Notes under the pieces: model-generated
Told to the model about the DNA's origin: nothing
The model's database searches: none
Seen by the model: the letters and a program-made list of their open reading frames with translations, nothing else
Program-made: the position numbers and the translations under genes
In this document: positions 7,181-17,827 of the stretch, one piece after another
How positions within the stretch are numbered: position 1 is the first letter of the stretch
Layout of the letters: every line of letters begins with the position of its first letter
Source: Pseudomonas putida
GTDB taxonomy: Bacteria > Pseudomonadota > Gammaproteobacteria > Pseudomonadales > Pseudomonadaceae
Length of the DNA: 64,000 nt
Reading direction: 5' to 3'
Assembly: GCF_025905425.1 (NCBI RefSeq)
Contig: NZ_CP109603.1
Coordinates: forward strand, 3,012,001 to 3,076,000

Positions 7181-8266
7181 GTGGCGATCAAAGCGGTATC
7201 GAAGGAACGAATTCATGAAGCCTTGCGAGAATTTGACCGTGAGCTGAGGAGCAAGCAAGAGTGGCTGGGCTGGGAAGTAAACTCGGCACACCGTTACTCC
7301 ATCGACCTAGAGGGGGTTCAGTACCCAGCCAAACAAATTGTATCTCTCGCTACCGGCGTACCCGTTAGTGAGTTCTCAGGTGGTGCGACTAACAGCTACT
7401 TAGAGAAAAGAGGCTTCAAGGTTGTTCTACTGCGGGTGGATAGCGAAGTTGCTTTGCAATTCACCCCTGGAGCTGTTTATGACCGTAAGACAGAGATAAA
7501 TGGCCCGTTCGGTGGCAGCCGGCAAAGCGGTATCTCCGCATCCGCTACACATCCTGCAATTTTCATTTTCACAGGGGACAGCGGCGAGCAATACGGTTAT
7601 GCCGATGATTGGGAGGACGGTGCTTACCTTTACACAGGGGAAGGCCAGCGCGGTGATATGACACTGACCCGTGGCAATCGAGCGTTAGCGGAACATGCGG
7701 AAAACGGCAAAGCAATCTATCTGTTTGAATCGCTAGGTAAAGGCAACGGCAATCGCTACAAAGGCGAGTTTTCTTGTGCCGATATCCTTGAGCGTATCCA
7801 GCCAGACGTGGATGGACACGACCGTACGGCGTTCGTATTTCGCTTGGTACCAGTAGAGAATGCCGAGCAATTTATTGGGAAGGATTCGCAGGGTGAGGCT
7901 GAGCTTCCGCTCTCACTGGCGGCGGCTAGGGAGGCAGCGCTAGCGGCCTGTAAGCCCGTCACCGACAATTTGGGCCAATCCGCCCCACGTAAAATTTACT
8001 TACGTAGCCGAAAGATTGCTCACTATGTATTGATGCGAGCAGATGGCACATGTGAGAGCTGCGAAAAGCCGGCGCCCTTCAAAAAGAAGGATGGCTCACA
8101 CTATCTAGAGCCGCACCATGTTAATCGGCTTTCTGATGGAGGCTTAGATCATCCACGCTATGTGGGAGCGGTATGTCCGAATTGCCATCGGGAGATTCAC
8201 TCTGGGGTGCACGGCGCAGCGGTTAACGATCGCTTGAAACAGCGGATATATGCCATTGAAAATTAA
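7181..8266 (+). CDS. McrA-like modification-dependent endonuclease (SRA plus HNH)
   Basis: The 361-residue protein starts at GTG 7181. Residues 1-85 (RIHEALREFDRE through YLEKRGFKVVLLR) resemble the N-terminal head of ScoMcrA-type enzymes. Residues about 90-235 are SRA/YDG-like: FTPGAVYDRKTEINGPFGGSRQ, then GYADDWEDGAYLYTGEGQRGDM, then YLFESLGKG. Residues about 270-345 form an HNH zinc nuclease: CESCEKPAPF, EPHHVNRLSDGG, CPNCHREIH. SRA domains flip out modified cytosine, so the protein should cut methylated or hydroxymethylated DNA as a type IV restriction enzyme. The sulphur-binding domain that I recall in ScoMcrA is not evident. No methylase neighbours it, consistent with type IV. It lies on the 3' side of tRNA-Pro, a common island site. 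Confidence 0.82.
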   Translation: MAIKAVSKERIHEALREFDRELRSKQEWLGWEVNSAHRYSIDLEGVQYPAKQIVSLATGVPVSEFSGGATNSYLEKRGFKVVLLRVDSEVALQFTPGAVYDRKTEINGPFGGSRQSGISASATHPAIFIFTGDSGEQYGYADDWEDGAYLYTGEGQRGDMTLTRGNRALAEHAENGKAIYLFESLGKGNGNRYKGEFSCADILERIQPDVDGHDRTAFVFRLVPVENAEQFIGKDSQGEAELPLSLAAAREAALAACKPVTDNLGQSAPRKIYLRSRKIAHYVLMRADGTCESCEKPAPFKKKDGSHYLEPHHVNRLSDGGLDHPRYVGAVCPNCHREIHSGVHGAAVNDRLKQRIYAIEN

Positions 8267-8421
8267 GGGCTGATTTGAGCGCCCTGTATGCTAGTGCGGG
8301 CGTCAACGAGCAGGGAACTGAACGTTAGAGACCTATCGAACAAGCGTTCAGCCCAGGGGCGGATGCCACCAGAACGGCACTAGATTGGATTCTGCATACC
8401 TGATTTACAGATTTCAGCCAT

Positions 8422-8457
8422 AAAAAAACCCAGCAATGATTAGTTGCTGGGTTTTTT
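8422..8457. terminator. Rho-independent terminator, usable on both strands
   Basis: Arms AACCCAGCAA and TTGCTGGGTT flank a 7-base loop, with seven A on one side and six T on the other. It ends the minus-strand transcript carrying tRNA-Pro and faces the McrA-like gene on the plus strand. Confidence 0.85.
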
Positions 8458-8467
8458 AGGGATTTTT

Positions 8468-8544
8468 TGGTCGGGACGGAGTGATTCGAACACTCGACCC
8501 CTTGCACCCCATGCAAGTGCGCTACCGGGCTGCGCTACGCCCCG
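8468..8544 (-). tRNA. tRNA-Pro (GGG anticodon)
   Basis: A complete 77-base cloverleaf is encoded, including CCA. The acceptor arm CGGGGCG pairs with CGTCCCG, the anticodon stem is CTTGC/GCAAG with loop ATGGGGT (anticodon GGG), and the T arm contains GTTCGAATC. It lies 98 bases downstream of merR on the same strand and before the terminator at 8422. No strong promoter is seen directly upstream, so it may be processed from the ihfA-merR transcript. Confidence 0.97.
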
Positions 8545-8642
8545 ACTCTATTCTCGATACCGCTGAGAACGATGAAGAATCTACCCTAACCTTTTGATAA
8601 ATGGAAGCTTTTTCTCAAAAATTTTCCATCCGTCAGAGCAAA

Positions 8643-8999
8643 TCACTTCTTCAACACCACCAACACATCTTCCAACTCAACAATCATCTGCCGAATCAGC
8701 TGCTTGTACTGGCTTGACTCATCCTTCACCTCATCACTGGAGAGCCGCAACCGCGCCCCGCCAATGGTGAACCCTTGGTCATAAAGCAGCGCCCGAATCT
8801 GGCGGATCATCAGCACGTCCTGGCGCTGGTAATACCGCCGATTCCCCCGCCGCTTCACGGGGTTCAACTGAGGGAACTCCTGCTCCCAATACCGCAGCAC
8901 GTGCGGCTTTACCGCACAAAGCTCGCTCACTTCACCAATGGTGAAGTAGCGTTTGCCCGGTATGGGGGGCAGTTCGTCGTTATGGCTTGGTTCCAGCAT
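8643..8999 (-). CDS. MerR family transcriptional regulator
   Basis: This is a 118-residue protein. [20 protein letters not shown] is followed by a MerR winged helix, [25 protein letters not shown] then [19 protein letters not shown]. The C-terminus is a short coiled coil ([19 protein letters not shown]) with no cysteine-rich metal site, so the effector is unknown. It overlaps the end of ihfA by 20 bases and is always found there in pseudomonads, but its targets are not known to me. The ATG at 8999 gives the conserved N-terminus; a second ATG lies at 9008. Confidence 0.9.
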
Positions 9000-9282
9000 A
9001 GGCCTCAACCCGGGCCTTCAACTTCTGCCCTGGACGAAAGGTGACGACGCGGCGAGCGGTGATCGGGATCTCTTCCCCTGTCTTGGGGTTGCGGCCCGGC
9101 CGCTGGCGTTTGTCGCGAAGGTCGAAGTTGCCGAAACCGGACAGCTTGACCTGCTCGTTCTCTTCAAGTGCGTGCCGAATTTCTTCGAAAAACAGCTCGA
9201 CCAACTCCTTGGCCTCACGCTTGTTAAGCCCCAGCTCCTCGTACAGCCTTTCGGCCATCTCAGCTTTCGTCAGAGCACCCAT
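8980..9282 (-). CDS. ihfA: Integration host factor subunit alpha
   Basis: This is the DNA-bending IHF alpha subunit, 100 residues. The HU/IHF signature runs through [30 protein letters not shown] at about residues 44-73, including the proline-tipped arm that inserts into the minor groove. It starts four bases after the pheT stop, the arrangement usual in gammaproteobacteria. IHF with its beta partner is needed for sigma-54 promoters such as the one predicted here at 25030. Confidence 0.98.
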
Positions 9283-9286
9283 GCCG

Positions 9287-11668
9287 TTATTTCCTTAACG
9301 TGGTGTTCAACCTTTGTTCGAGCGAGGTGAGGATATTTTGCAGGGTTACGTTCACCTCATCGTCGTTAAGAGTGCGCGATGGATGCTGCCAGGTCAAGCC
9401 GACGGCCAGGCTTTTTCTATCAGGATCAATGCCTTTACCTTGGTAGACATCAAACAGCCTGAGGTCTGTAAGCCATTCGCCTGCATTGTCACGAATTAAT
9501 TCAAGCACCGCGTTAGAAGCTACATCACGTCCTGCAATCAAAGCCAGGTCACGACGGGTTTCTGGGAACTTGGACAGTTCGCTGAACTTCGGCAGGCGGC
9601 CTTCGACCACGTCACCCAACACCAGCTCGAACAGGAACACCGGGCGGTCCAAGCCCAGGGCTTTGGCAAGCTCGGGGTGGATGGCGCCAAGGTGGCCGAC
9701 TGGCTTGCCGTCGCGCTCGATGAGGGCGGTCTGGCCGGGGTGCAGCGCGGGGTGTTTACCCGCGCTGAAGGTGAAGTCGCTCAGGGCGCCGGAGTAGCCC
9801 AGCAGGGCTTCAACGTCGGCTTTTACATCGAAGAAGTCGATGCCGTCGCGGCCGTTCGCCCAGCCTTCTGGCAGGCGGCTGCCGGTGACGACGCCGGCGA
9901 TCATCGGTTGCTGCTCAAGGTTACCGAGCTGGCCGACGAAGCGCAGGCCGCTTTCGAACAGGCGTACGCGATCTTGCTGGCGGTTGAGGTTGTGCTGCAG
10001 TGCCTTGACCAGGCCCGGCCACAGGGACGCGCGCATGGCGGCCATGTCGCTGGAGATCGGGTTGGCCAGCAGCAGTGGCTCGACGCCAGGGGTGAACAGT
10101 TCGAACAGCTTCGGGTCGATGAAGCTGTAGGTAATGGCTTCCTGGTAGCCGCGGGCGACCAGCAGGCGGCGCAGGTTCGGCAGGTCACCGCGGGTTTCCG
10201 GCTTGCCCTGGGGCGCGAGGCGCGCCTGTGGGTAGCGGACCGGCAAGTTGTTGTAGCCGTACAGGCGGGCCAGTTCTTCGATCAGGTCGACTTCCAGGCT
10301 GATGTCGAAGCGGTGGCTCGGGACGTTGACGGTCCACTGCCCTGCCCCGTTTGCCGTGGTGGTCAGCTCCAGGGCGTTGAGCAGTTGCTCCACCTGGGCG
10401 GCTTCCAGCTCCATGCCGAGCATCTGGGTGATACGTTCGGCGCGCAGGGTTACCGGGGCGACGTTCGGCAGGTGCTGTTCGCTGACGGCTTCGATGATCG
10501 GGCCGGCTTCGCCGCCGACGATTTCCAGCAGCAACGCAGTGGCGCGTTCCATGGCTTCGCGGGCCAGCTGCGAGTCGACGCCGCGCTCGTAGCGGTGCGA
10601 GGCATCGGTGTGCAGGCCATAGGAACGGGCCTTGCCAGCGACCGAGATTGGCTCGAAGAAGGCGCTTTCGAGGAACAGGTCGCGGGTTTTTTCGGTGTTG
10701 ACGCCGCTGTGCTCGCCACCCATGACGCCAGCAATGGCCAAGGCGCGGGTGTGGTCGGCGATGACCAAGGTGTCGGCGCGCAGGGCGACTTCCTGGCCGT
10801 CGAGCAGGACGAGTTTTTCGCCCTCTTCGGCCATGCGTACGCGGATGCCACCGTTGATTTCGGCGAGGTCGAAGGCGTGCATCGGCTGGCCGAGTTCGAG
10901 CATCACGTAGTTGGTGATGTCGACGGCGGCGTCGATGCTGCGCACGTCACTGCGGCGCAGACGTTCAACCATCCACAGCGGGGTCGGTTTGGACAGGTCG
11001 ACGTTGCGGATGACGCGGCCCAGGTAGCGTGGGCAGGCAGCCGGGGCAGAAACCTCGACCGGGCGCACTTCGTCGTGGGCAGGCGGTACAGCCGGGACGA
11101 CTGGGCGGGTGACCGGTACGTTGTACAGGGCGCTGACGTCGCGGGCCAGGCCGGCCAGGGACAAGCAGTCACCGCGATTCGGGGTCAGGCCGATCTCGAT
11201 GCTGGCGTCGTCAAGGCTCAGGTACTGGCGAATGTCTTCGCCAACCGGGGCGTCAGCCGCCAGTTCCAGCAGGCCGTCGTTCTCTTCGCTGATCTGCAGC
11301 TCGGCAGCCGAGCACAGCATGCCGAACGACTCGACGCCGCGCAGCTTGGCTTTCTTGATCTTGAAGTCGTCCGACAGTTCGGCGCCGATCATGGCGAACG
11401 GGATCTTGATGCCCGGGCGCGCATTGGGGGCGCCGCAGACCACCTGGAAGGTTTCCTGGCCGTTGCTGACCTGGCAGACGCGCAACTTGTCGGCGTCCGG
11501 GTGTTGCTCGGTGGCGAGGATTTCGCCCACGACGATGCCGCTGAACTGGCCGGCAGCGGGGGTCACGCTGTCGACTTCGAGGCCGGCCATGGACAGGCGG
11601 GCGACCAGTTCGTCACGGGAGACTTGCGGGTTTACCCAACCGCGCAGCCACTGTTCACTGAATTTCAT
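9287..11668 (-). CDS. pheT: Phenylalanyl-tRNA synthetase beta subunit
   Basis: The 793-residue subunit has the standard order: a tRNA-binding EMAP-like domain (about 40-150, with [16 protein letters not shown]), a B3/B4 editing domain (about 210-385) that removes tyrosine mis-attached to tRNA-Phe, B5 domains, a catalytic-like core and a C-terminal ferredoxin-fold anticodon-binding domain. It works as an alpha2-beta2 tetramer with PheS, 31 bases upstream. Length is normal and no disruption is seen. A second, stand-alone B3/B4 protein is encoded at 50044. Confidence 0.99.
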
Positions 11669-11699
11669 GCTGTTCTCCTAGAAGTTGCGTCGATTGGGC

Positions 11700-12779
<1,080 letters not shown>

Positions 12780-12825
12780 TCAATGCCCGACGGCGCACGC
12801 GCCGCCGGGTGATTGTCGCGGGTAC

Positions 12826-13182
12826 TTAAGCCAGAACGGCTTTAGCTTTCTCGACAATCGCAGCAAACGCCGCTTTTTCGTTCACTGCCAGATCGGCCAG
12901 AACCTTACGGTCGATTTCGATCGACGCCTTTTTCAGGCCAGCAATCAGACGGCTGTAAGACAGACCGTTGTTGCGGGCACCGGCGTTGATACGAGCGATC
13001 CACAGTGCGCGGAACTGACGTTTTTTCTGGCGACGGTCGCGGTAGGCGTATTGGCCTGCCTTGATGACAGCCTGCTTGGCAACGCGGAATACGCGCGAGC
13101 GTGCACCGTAGTAGCCTTTAGCCAGTTTCAGAATTTTTTTGTGACGCTTACGAGCGATAACGCCGCGCTTTACACGAGCCAT
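12826..13182 (-). CDS. rplT: 50S ribosomal protein L20
   Basis: The 118-residue protein begins [30 protein letters not shown], the basic N-terminal tail of L20, with the globular RNA-binding part after residue 60. It is required for early 50S assembly and in E. coli represses its own operon through rpmI. It lies 28 bases after rpmI. Normal length. Confidence 0.99.
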   Translation of the reverse strand: MARVKRGVIARKRHKKILKLAKGYYGARSRVFRVAKQAVIKAGQYAYRDRRQKKRQFRALWIARINAGARNNGLSYSRLIAGLKKASIEIDRKVLADLAVNEKAAFAAIVEKAKAVLA

Positions 13183-13210
13183 GAGTAACTTCCTCTATCT
13201 TTGACCAGAA

Positions 13211-13405
13211 TTAACGAACGCGCAGCATGCGCGCGACTTTCGCGACGTCAGACGGGTGCAGCATGCTGCTACCACGCAGTTGACGCTTACGCTTGGTCGA
13301 CATTTTGGTCAGGATGTGGCTCTTGAAAGCGTGCTTGTGCTTGAAGCCGGTAGCCGTTTTCAGGAAACGCTTCGCAGCACCGCTCTTGGTTTTCATTTTT
13401 GGCAT
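13211..13405 (-). CDS. rpmI: 50S ribosomal protein L35
   Basis: The start at 13405 gives the standard 64-residue L35 ([20 protein letters not shown] and so on to ARMLRVR). A five-residue longer frame to 13420 is not conserved. It is the usual infC-rpmI-rplT neighbour, in the same transcript. Confidence 0.98.
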   Translation of the reverse strand: MPKMKTKSGAAKRFLKTATGFKHKHAFKSHILTKMSTKRKRQLRGSSMLHPSDVAKVARMLRVR

Positions 13406-13465
13406 GTTGGAACTCCGCATTCGATAAAATTACACATAATCATCAGGCCTGCCGTGCCCGGGAGA

Positions 13466-14011
13466 TTACTTCTTTTTCTTGGGGGCGATGACCATCATAA
13501 GCTGGCGTCCTTCCATCTTAGGATGCTGCTCAACGGTGCCGTATTCGGCGAGGTCAGCTTCGACCCGCTTCAACAGCTCCATGCCCAGCTCCTGGTGGGC
13601 CATCTCACGACCACGGAATCTCAGAGAGATCTTGGCCTTGTCCCCATCGGTAAGGAAACGTACCAGGTTGCGTAGTTTTACCTGGTAATCCCCATCCTCC
13701 GTCCCTGGACGAAACTTGATTTCTTTGATCTGGATGATCTTCTGGTTCTTCTTCGCTGCAGCCTGCTGCTTTTTCTTCTCGAAGAGGCTTTTGCCGTAGT
13801 CGAGGACCTTGCAGACAGGTGGTACGGCGTCGGCAGAAATTTCTACCAGATCCAGCTTCGCTTCTTCAGCGATACGAAGCGCTTCGTGGATCGAGACGAT
13901 GCCCAGCTGCTCACCGTCAGCACCGATTAACCGAACCTCTTGAGCCGAGATATTCTCGTTGATCGGGGCCTTCGGTGCAGCACGTTTATCGTTTCTCATA
14001 TCACGCTTAAT
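13466..14011 (-). CDS. infC: Translation initiation factor IF-3, AUU start
   Basis: IF-3 discriminates against wrong start codons on the 30S subunit. The protein has the N domain ([23 protein letters not shown]), a lysine-rich linker ([15 protein letters not shown]) and the C domain ([25 protein letters not shown]). I place the start at the ATT at 14011: the GGAG of the ribosome site is eight bases before it, whereas the in-frame ATG at 14017 is only two bases from that site and overlaps the thrS stop. An AUU start is the known self-regulating device of E. coli infC. Expected length is 181 residues. If the ATG is used, the end is 14017 and the length 183. Confidence 0.95.
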   Translation of the reverse strand: MKRDMRNDKRAAPKAPINENISAQEVRLIGADGEQLGIVSIHEALRIAEEAKLDLVEISADAVPPVCKVLDYGKSLFEKKKQQAAAKKNQKIIQIKEIKFRPGTEDGDYQVKLRNLVRFLTDGDKAKISLRFRGREMAHQELGMELLKRVEADLAEYGTVEQHPKMEGRQLMMVIAPKKKK

Positions 14012-14016
14012 AGTCA

Positions 14017-15939
14017 TTACTCCGATTCTTGGCGACCACGCCGGGAAACCGCTTGTGTCAGAAGCTCAGCGAATTGGGCGACGGGCATGGAGCCCAGGTC
14101 TGCGCCTTCGCGAGTACGCACAGCGACGGTTTGCGTTTCGACTTCGCGATCCCCTATAACCAAAAGGTACGGGACCTTGAGCAAAGTATGCTCGCGGATT
14201 TTAAAGCCGATCTTCTCATTTCTCAAGTCCGACTTGGCACGGAAACCACTACCGTTCAGAGATTTCTCAACCTCAAGGGCAAAATCGGCCTGTTTGTCGG
14301 TGATGTTCATGATCACCGCCTGGGTCGGTGCGAGCCATGCCGGGAACACGCCAGCGTAATGCTCGATGAGCATGCCGATGAAGCGTTCGAACGAACCGAG
14401 GATGGCGCGGTGCAGCATTACCGGGCGCTTACGGCTGTTATCTTCGGCGATGTAGCTGGCATCCAGGCGCTCTGGCAGGTTCGGATCGTACTGCAGGGTA
14501 CCACACTGCCAGTTACGGCCGAGGCAGTCGCGCAGGGTGAATTCGATCTTCGGACCGTAGAACGCGCCCTCACCCGGCTGGTATTCCCACTCCAGGCCCG
14601 ACTCGTTCAGAGCGTCGGCCAACGCACCTTCGGCGCGATCCCACAGCTCTTCAGAGCCCACACGCTTGGCCGGACGGGTCGACAGCTTCATGGCGATGTC
14701 GCTGAAACCGAAGTCCTTGTAGACGTCCAGGGTCAGCTTGATGAAGTCGGCAGCCTCTTTTTTCACCTGATCTTCGGTGCAGAAGATGTGCGCGTCATCC
14801 TGAGTGAAGCCACGCACACGCATGATGCCGTGCAGGGCGCCAGACGGCTCGTTACGGTGGCAGGCACCGAACTCGGCCAGACGCATCGGCAGGTCGCGGT
14901 ACGACTTCAGGCCCTGGTTGAACACCTGCACGTGGCACGGGCAGTTCATCGGCTTGACCGCGTAGTCACGGTTTTCCGACGACGTGGTGAACATGTTCTC
15001 GGCGTAGTTGGACCAGTGGCCGGAGCGTTCCCAGAGAATACGGTCAACAACCTGCGGGGTTTTGATCTCGAGGTAGTTGTTGTCGCGCTGGACCTTGCGC
15101 ATGTACTGCTCAAGCACCTGATAGACGGTCCAGCCGTCCGGGTGCCAGAACACCATGCCCGGGGCTTCTTCCTGCAAGTGGAAGAGGTCGAGCTGCTTGC
15201 CGATCTTGCGGTGGTCGCGTTTTTCGGCTTCTTCGATGCGCTGGATATAGGCGGCCAGCTGCTTCTTGTCAGCCCAGGCGGTGCCATAGACCCGTTGCAG
15301 CTGCTCGTTCTTGGCATCGCCGCGCCAGTAGGCACCGGACAGCTTGGTCAGCTTGAATGCCTTGAGGAAGCGCGTATTCGGCACGTGCGGACCGCGGCAC
15401 ATGTCGACGTATTCTTCGTGGTAGTACAGGCCCATGGCCTGTTCATCCGGCATCTCTTCGACCAGGCGCAGCTTGTAGTCTTCGCCACGGGTCTTGAATA
15501 CGTCGATGACTTCGGCGCGCGGGGTCATCTTTTTGACGACGTCGTAGTCCTTCTCGATCAGCTGCAGCATGCGCTTTTCGATGGCGGCCATGTCTTCTGG
15601 GGTGAAGGGGCGCTCATAGGCGATGTCGTAATAGAAGCCTTCGTCGATCACCGGGCCGATCACCATTTTGGCGGTCGGGTACAGCTGTTTCACTGCGTGG
15701 CCAATCAGGTGGGCGCACGAGTGACGGATGATCTCCAGTCCCTCTTCATCTTTAGGGGTGATGATCTGCAGGGTGGCGTCGTGAGTGATCAGGTCGCAGG
15801 CGTCGACCAGCTTGCCGTCGACCTTGCCGGCCAGGGTGGCCTTGGCCAGGCCCGCACCAATGGAGGCTGCGACTTCGGCTACGGATACGGCGTGATCAAA
15901 CGAGCGTTGACTGCCATCGGGAAGAGTAATAGTGGGCAT
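14017..15939 (-). CDS. thrS: Threonyl-tRNA synthetase
   Basis: The 640-residue enzyme charges tRNA-Thr. It has a TGS domain (residues 1-62), an editing domain with HSCAH at 73-77 that clears Ser-tRNA-Thr, a class II core with the zinc-binding MNCPCH, and a C-terminal anticodon domain. The ATG at 15939 has GAGAGGAGG upstream; the frame is open to 15972 but that part is leader. Its TAA overlaps the ATG-like triplet before infC by one base, so the two are translationally close. It heads the operon thrS-infC-rpmI-rplT-pheST-ihfA-merR. Confidence 0.99.
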   Translation of the reverse strand: MPTITLPDGSQRSFDHAVSVAEVAASIGAGLAKATLAGKVDGKLVDACDLITHDATLQIITPKDEEGLEIIRHSCAHLIGHAVKQLYPTAKMVIGPVIDEGFYYDIAYERPFTPEDMAAIEKRMLQLIEKDYDVVKKMTPRAEVIDVFKTRGEDYKLRLVEEMPDEQAMGLYYHEEYVDMCRGPHVPNTRFLKAFKLTKLSGAYWRGDAKNEQLQRVYGTAWADKKQLAAYIQRIEEAEKRDHRKIGKQLDLFHLQEEAPGMVFWHPDGWTVYQVLEQYMRKVQRDNNYLEIKTPQVVDRILWERSGHWSNYAENMFTTSSENRDYAVKPMNCPCHVQVFNQGLKSYRDLPMRLAEFGACHRNEPSGALHGIMRVRGFTQDDAHIFCTEDQVKKEAADFIKLTLDVYKDFGFSDIAMKLSTRPAKRVGSEELWDRAEGALADALNESGLEWEYQPGEGAFYGPKIEFTLRDCLGRNWQCGTLQYDPNLPERLDASYIAEDNSRKRPVMLHRAILGSFERFIGMLIEHYAGVFPAWLAPTQAVIMNITDKQADFALEVEKSLNGSGFRAKSDLRNEKIGFKIREHTLLKVPYLLVIGDREVETQTVAVRTREGADLGSMPVAQFAELLTQAVSRRGRQESE

Positions 15940-15996
15940 GGCGCCTCCTCTCCTAGTGGTGACCCCTACCAAAGGTCACGTGGGTTGGGATGAGCC

Positions 15997-16031
15997 AGTA
16001 CAAGATCCGCGCTGTCTTTCTCAAGAGAAAG
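15997..16031 (-). promoter_or_regulatory. Candidate thrS operon promoter and inverted repeat
   Basis: In the 334-base gap 15940-16273 the best minus-strand promoter is TTGAGA (16019-16024), 16 bases, TGTACT (15997-16002), 58 bases from the thrS ATG. The -35 lies inside the inverted repeat CTTTCTC-AA-GAGAAAG (16016-16031). A GGTGACC/GGTCAC hairpin (about 15958-15979) falls in the short untranslated leader. The remaining gap contains degenerate AGCTGC-type repeats and no gene. Confidence 0.4.
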
Positions 16032-16273
16032 CCTGCCTCACAGTGGCAGAAGCCTTTCGGCTTACCAGGGGCGAACCAGAGTGACTGGAAGGTAAAAAAG
16101 CTGCGAGCTGCGCATTGTCAGCTACAAGCCGAGCATGCTAGCACGCGGGGTTGGGCGCTATGCAGAAATATTTGGAAATTACGCCACCAGGGTGAACTAA
16201 CTCAGAAAAATCCCTATCAGACCTTGGGAAGCATCCTACTCTTGATGAGACCTAAACCAAGGAGTGTCTGGTT

Positions 16274-16576
16274 ATGAGATTTCCGTCTCTTCTGGCCCTG
16301 AGCGTTGCTGGCGCCCTGCTGCTACCGATTGCGGCCAACGCGGGGTCATTCCCGGCGGGCGCCAAACAAACGTACATGAGCCAGTGTATCGAGGCCGCCA
16401 CCGGCCAGGGTCTGGACGCCAAGTCGGCGCAGCAGCACTGCACCTGCGGCGCAACGGCCATCGAAAAGAACTTCAGCGATGAGCAGATCAAGGACCTGGA
16501 CAGCAAGGATGGCGTTGATGCCGCACTGATGCAGAAGGCACAAAAGGTCGTGCAGCAAGCGTGCACGAAGGGCTGA
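16274..16576 (+). CDS. Small exported protein with four cysteines
   Basis: The start has AAGGAG ten bases upstream. A signal peptide (MRFPSLLALSVAGALLLPIAANA, cleaved before GSFPAG) is followed by about 77 helical residues with Cys in SQC, HCTC and QACTKG, so two disulphides in the periplasm are likely. No family is recognised. It lies alone between the thrS promoter region and the cold-shock gene. Confidence 0.8.
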   Translation: MRFPSLLALSVAGALLLPIAANAGSFPAGAKQTYMSQCIEAATGQGLDAKSAQQHCTCGATAIEKNFSDEQIKDLDSKDGVDAALMQKAQKVVQQACTKG

Positions 16577-16737
16577 AACCATAAAGCCGGGATTCGCCAC
16601 CCATTGTTTGCGCTGGATCAACATCCTGCGAAGGTAAAAGGCGCTAGATGCGCAGAATTAGACTATGATGTGGCCGGTGCGTCGTAGCCTCGGCAACATC
16701 GCACCACTGAAAAATTAAATGTTCTGGAGATTCACCC

Positions 16738-16950
16738 ATGTCCAATCGCCAACAAGGCACCGTCAAATGGTTCAATGATGAAAAAGGCTACGGTTTCATC
16801 ACCCCACAAAGCGGCGGCGACGACCTGTTCGTACACTTCAAGGCCATCGAATCTGACGGCTTCAAGAGCCTGAAAGAAGGCCAGACTGTTTCCTTCGTGG
16901 CCGAAAAAGGCCAGAAAGGCATGCAGGCTGCACAGGTTCGTCCGGAGTAA
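16738..16950 (+). CDS. Cold-shock domain protein, CspA family
   Basis: The 70-residue protein is a single cold-shock domain with both RNP motifs, KGYGFITP (about 16-23) and DLFVHF (about 29-34). It binds single-stranded RNA or DNA and melts mRNA structure. The start is preceded by CTGGAG. About 160 untranslated-looking bases precede it, compatible with the long leader of csp genes. A strong terminator follows at once, so it is monocistronic. The paralogue (CspA, CspD and so on) cannot be assigned. Confidence 0.97.
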   Translation: MSNRQQGTVKWFNDEKGYGFITPQSGGDDLFVHFKAIESDGFKSLKEGQTVSFVAEKGQKGMQAAQVRPE

Positions 16951-16963
16951 TTCGGACAGCTGT

Positions 16964-16994
16964 AAAAAAACCCGCCCTTGTGGCGGGTTTTTTT
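16964..16994 (+). terminator. Rho-independent terminator of the csp gene
   Basis: Stem CCCGCC/GGCGGG with loop CTTGT is followed by seven T, and preceded by seven A, so it may also serve the convergent lipoprotein gene ending at 17012. Confidence 0.9.
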
Positions 16995-17011
16995 ATGGGC
17001 TTTACGCAGGC

Positions 17012-17329
17012 TTAGCCGCAGTTGACGCGGGTAACCACACCCTGCTCGTCCACATTCAGGTTGAGGCGCTCGGAGCGGTACTCAAGGGTCACCACATCGT
17101 GCGGCTTGAGGATACGTGCCATCTGCGAGCCACTGGCCTTGCGCGCCTGCTCCAGCAGGTCTGCACTGCCCGGCTTGCCGATGGCGAAATCAGCGCCGCT
17201 GGCTTCACAGCGACCATCGTTGCCTGCCGACGCGCCAGGTGCACTGCCGGCGGAATTGCCGCCTGTACTGCAACCAGCCAGGACAGCAGCCACCGCCAGG
17301 GTCGCCAGGTAAGCACGGGTACGGAACAT
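17012..17329 (-). CDS. Lipoprotein with I78-type peptidase inhibitor domain
   Basis: The ATG at 17329 follows TAGGAGG and begins a lipoprotein signal (MFRTRAYLATLAVAAVLAGC, Cys 20). After a Gly/Ser/Ala linker the C-terminal 65 residues match the I78 inhibitor pattern: CEASGADFAIGKPGSADLLEQARKASG, then ARILKPHDVVTLEYRSERLNLNVDEQGVVTRVNCG. This domain resembles potato inhibitor I and in characterised members inhibits serine proteases. It probably sits in the envelope. The frame extends to 17626 but without signal features. The gap to 17614 shows nothing else. Confidence 0.75.
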   Translation of the reverse strand: MFRTRAYLATLAVAAVLAGCSTGGNSAGSAPGASAGNDGRCEASGADFAIGKPGSADLLEQARKASGSQMARILKPHDVVTLEYRSERLNLNVDEQGVVTRVNCG

Positions 17330-17614
17330 GAATCCTCCTAAAATCGATCTGGGCACTGTCTGATCCGACAGCTGCACGCATAGTTTGTTGCAAAACCGCA
17401 CAAGTCTGCCTGAACAGGGCCTAGGAGGCGAAAGGCAATCGTGACTGGATTTTGCACAAGAGGCTTGGTTTGCCGCGCAAAGCTTTTTATCCTTAAGCCG
17501 CAGAGTCATTGACGCAAAGGCATGACTTACTGCAAAAAGTGGGCGCGCCGTGCGCCCATCGAACACTAGGATCCGGTGTTCGCCCCTCCGTCCCAGCCCC
17601 CAGTGAGACCGTTC

Positions 17615-17827
17615 ATGAGCAGCCACAGCATCGACGCCGATATCAAGGTCAAATGGGCCGAGGGCCAGAGCGCCTACAGCCCCAGCACACCGGAAGAGTT
17701 GCTACTGATTGCGATCGACCTGCTGGTGCGCGATCGCGGCAGTGAAGCGGCGCGCAGCTTCATCGACCAGGTGTTCGAACGCTTCGCACCGCACACGGCT
17801 ATTGCAATCGAGCCAGGCGCGCGCTGA
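17615..17827 (+). CDS. Small conserved-looking protein of unknown function
   Basis: This 70-residue reading frame (MSSHSIDADIKVKWAEGQSAYSPSTPEELLLIAIDLLVRDRG and so on) has an acidic, helical composition and ordinary codon use. It lacks a strong ribosome site. Its last 29 bases overlap the convergent nucleoside hydrolase gene. No domain is recognised. I keep it because its residue composition looks like a real soluble protein, but it could be spurious. Confidence 0.55.
   Translation: MSSHSIDADIKVKWAEGQSAYSPSTPEELLLIAIDLLVRDRGSEAARSFIDQVFERFAPHTAIAIEPGAR

Noticed and set aside
1..8266. Integrase-bearing genomic island at tRNA-Pro with att repeats
   Set aside because: No integrase, transposase or second copy of the tRNA 3' end is found in the visible part; only position and gene content hint at an island.
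14029..15993. Long plus-strand open frame opposite thrS
   Set aside because: It is antisense to an intact essential gene, with shadow-type composition and no start signals.
16130..16270. Small RNA or tRNA in the thrS-upstream gap
   Set aside because: No cloverleaf or strong stem with a T run is present; only weak degenerate repeats are visible.
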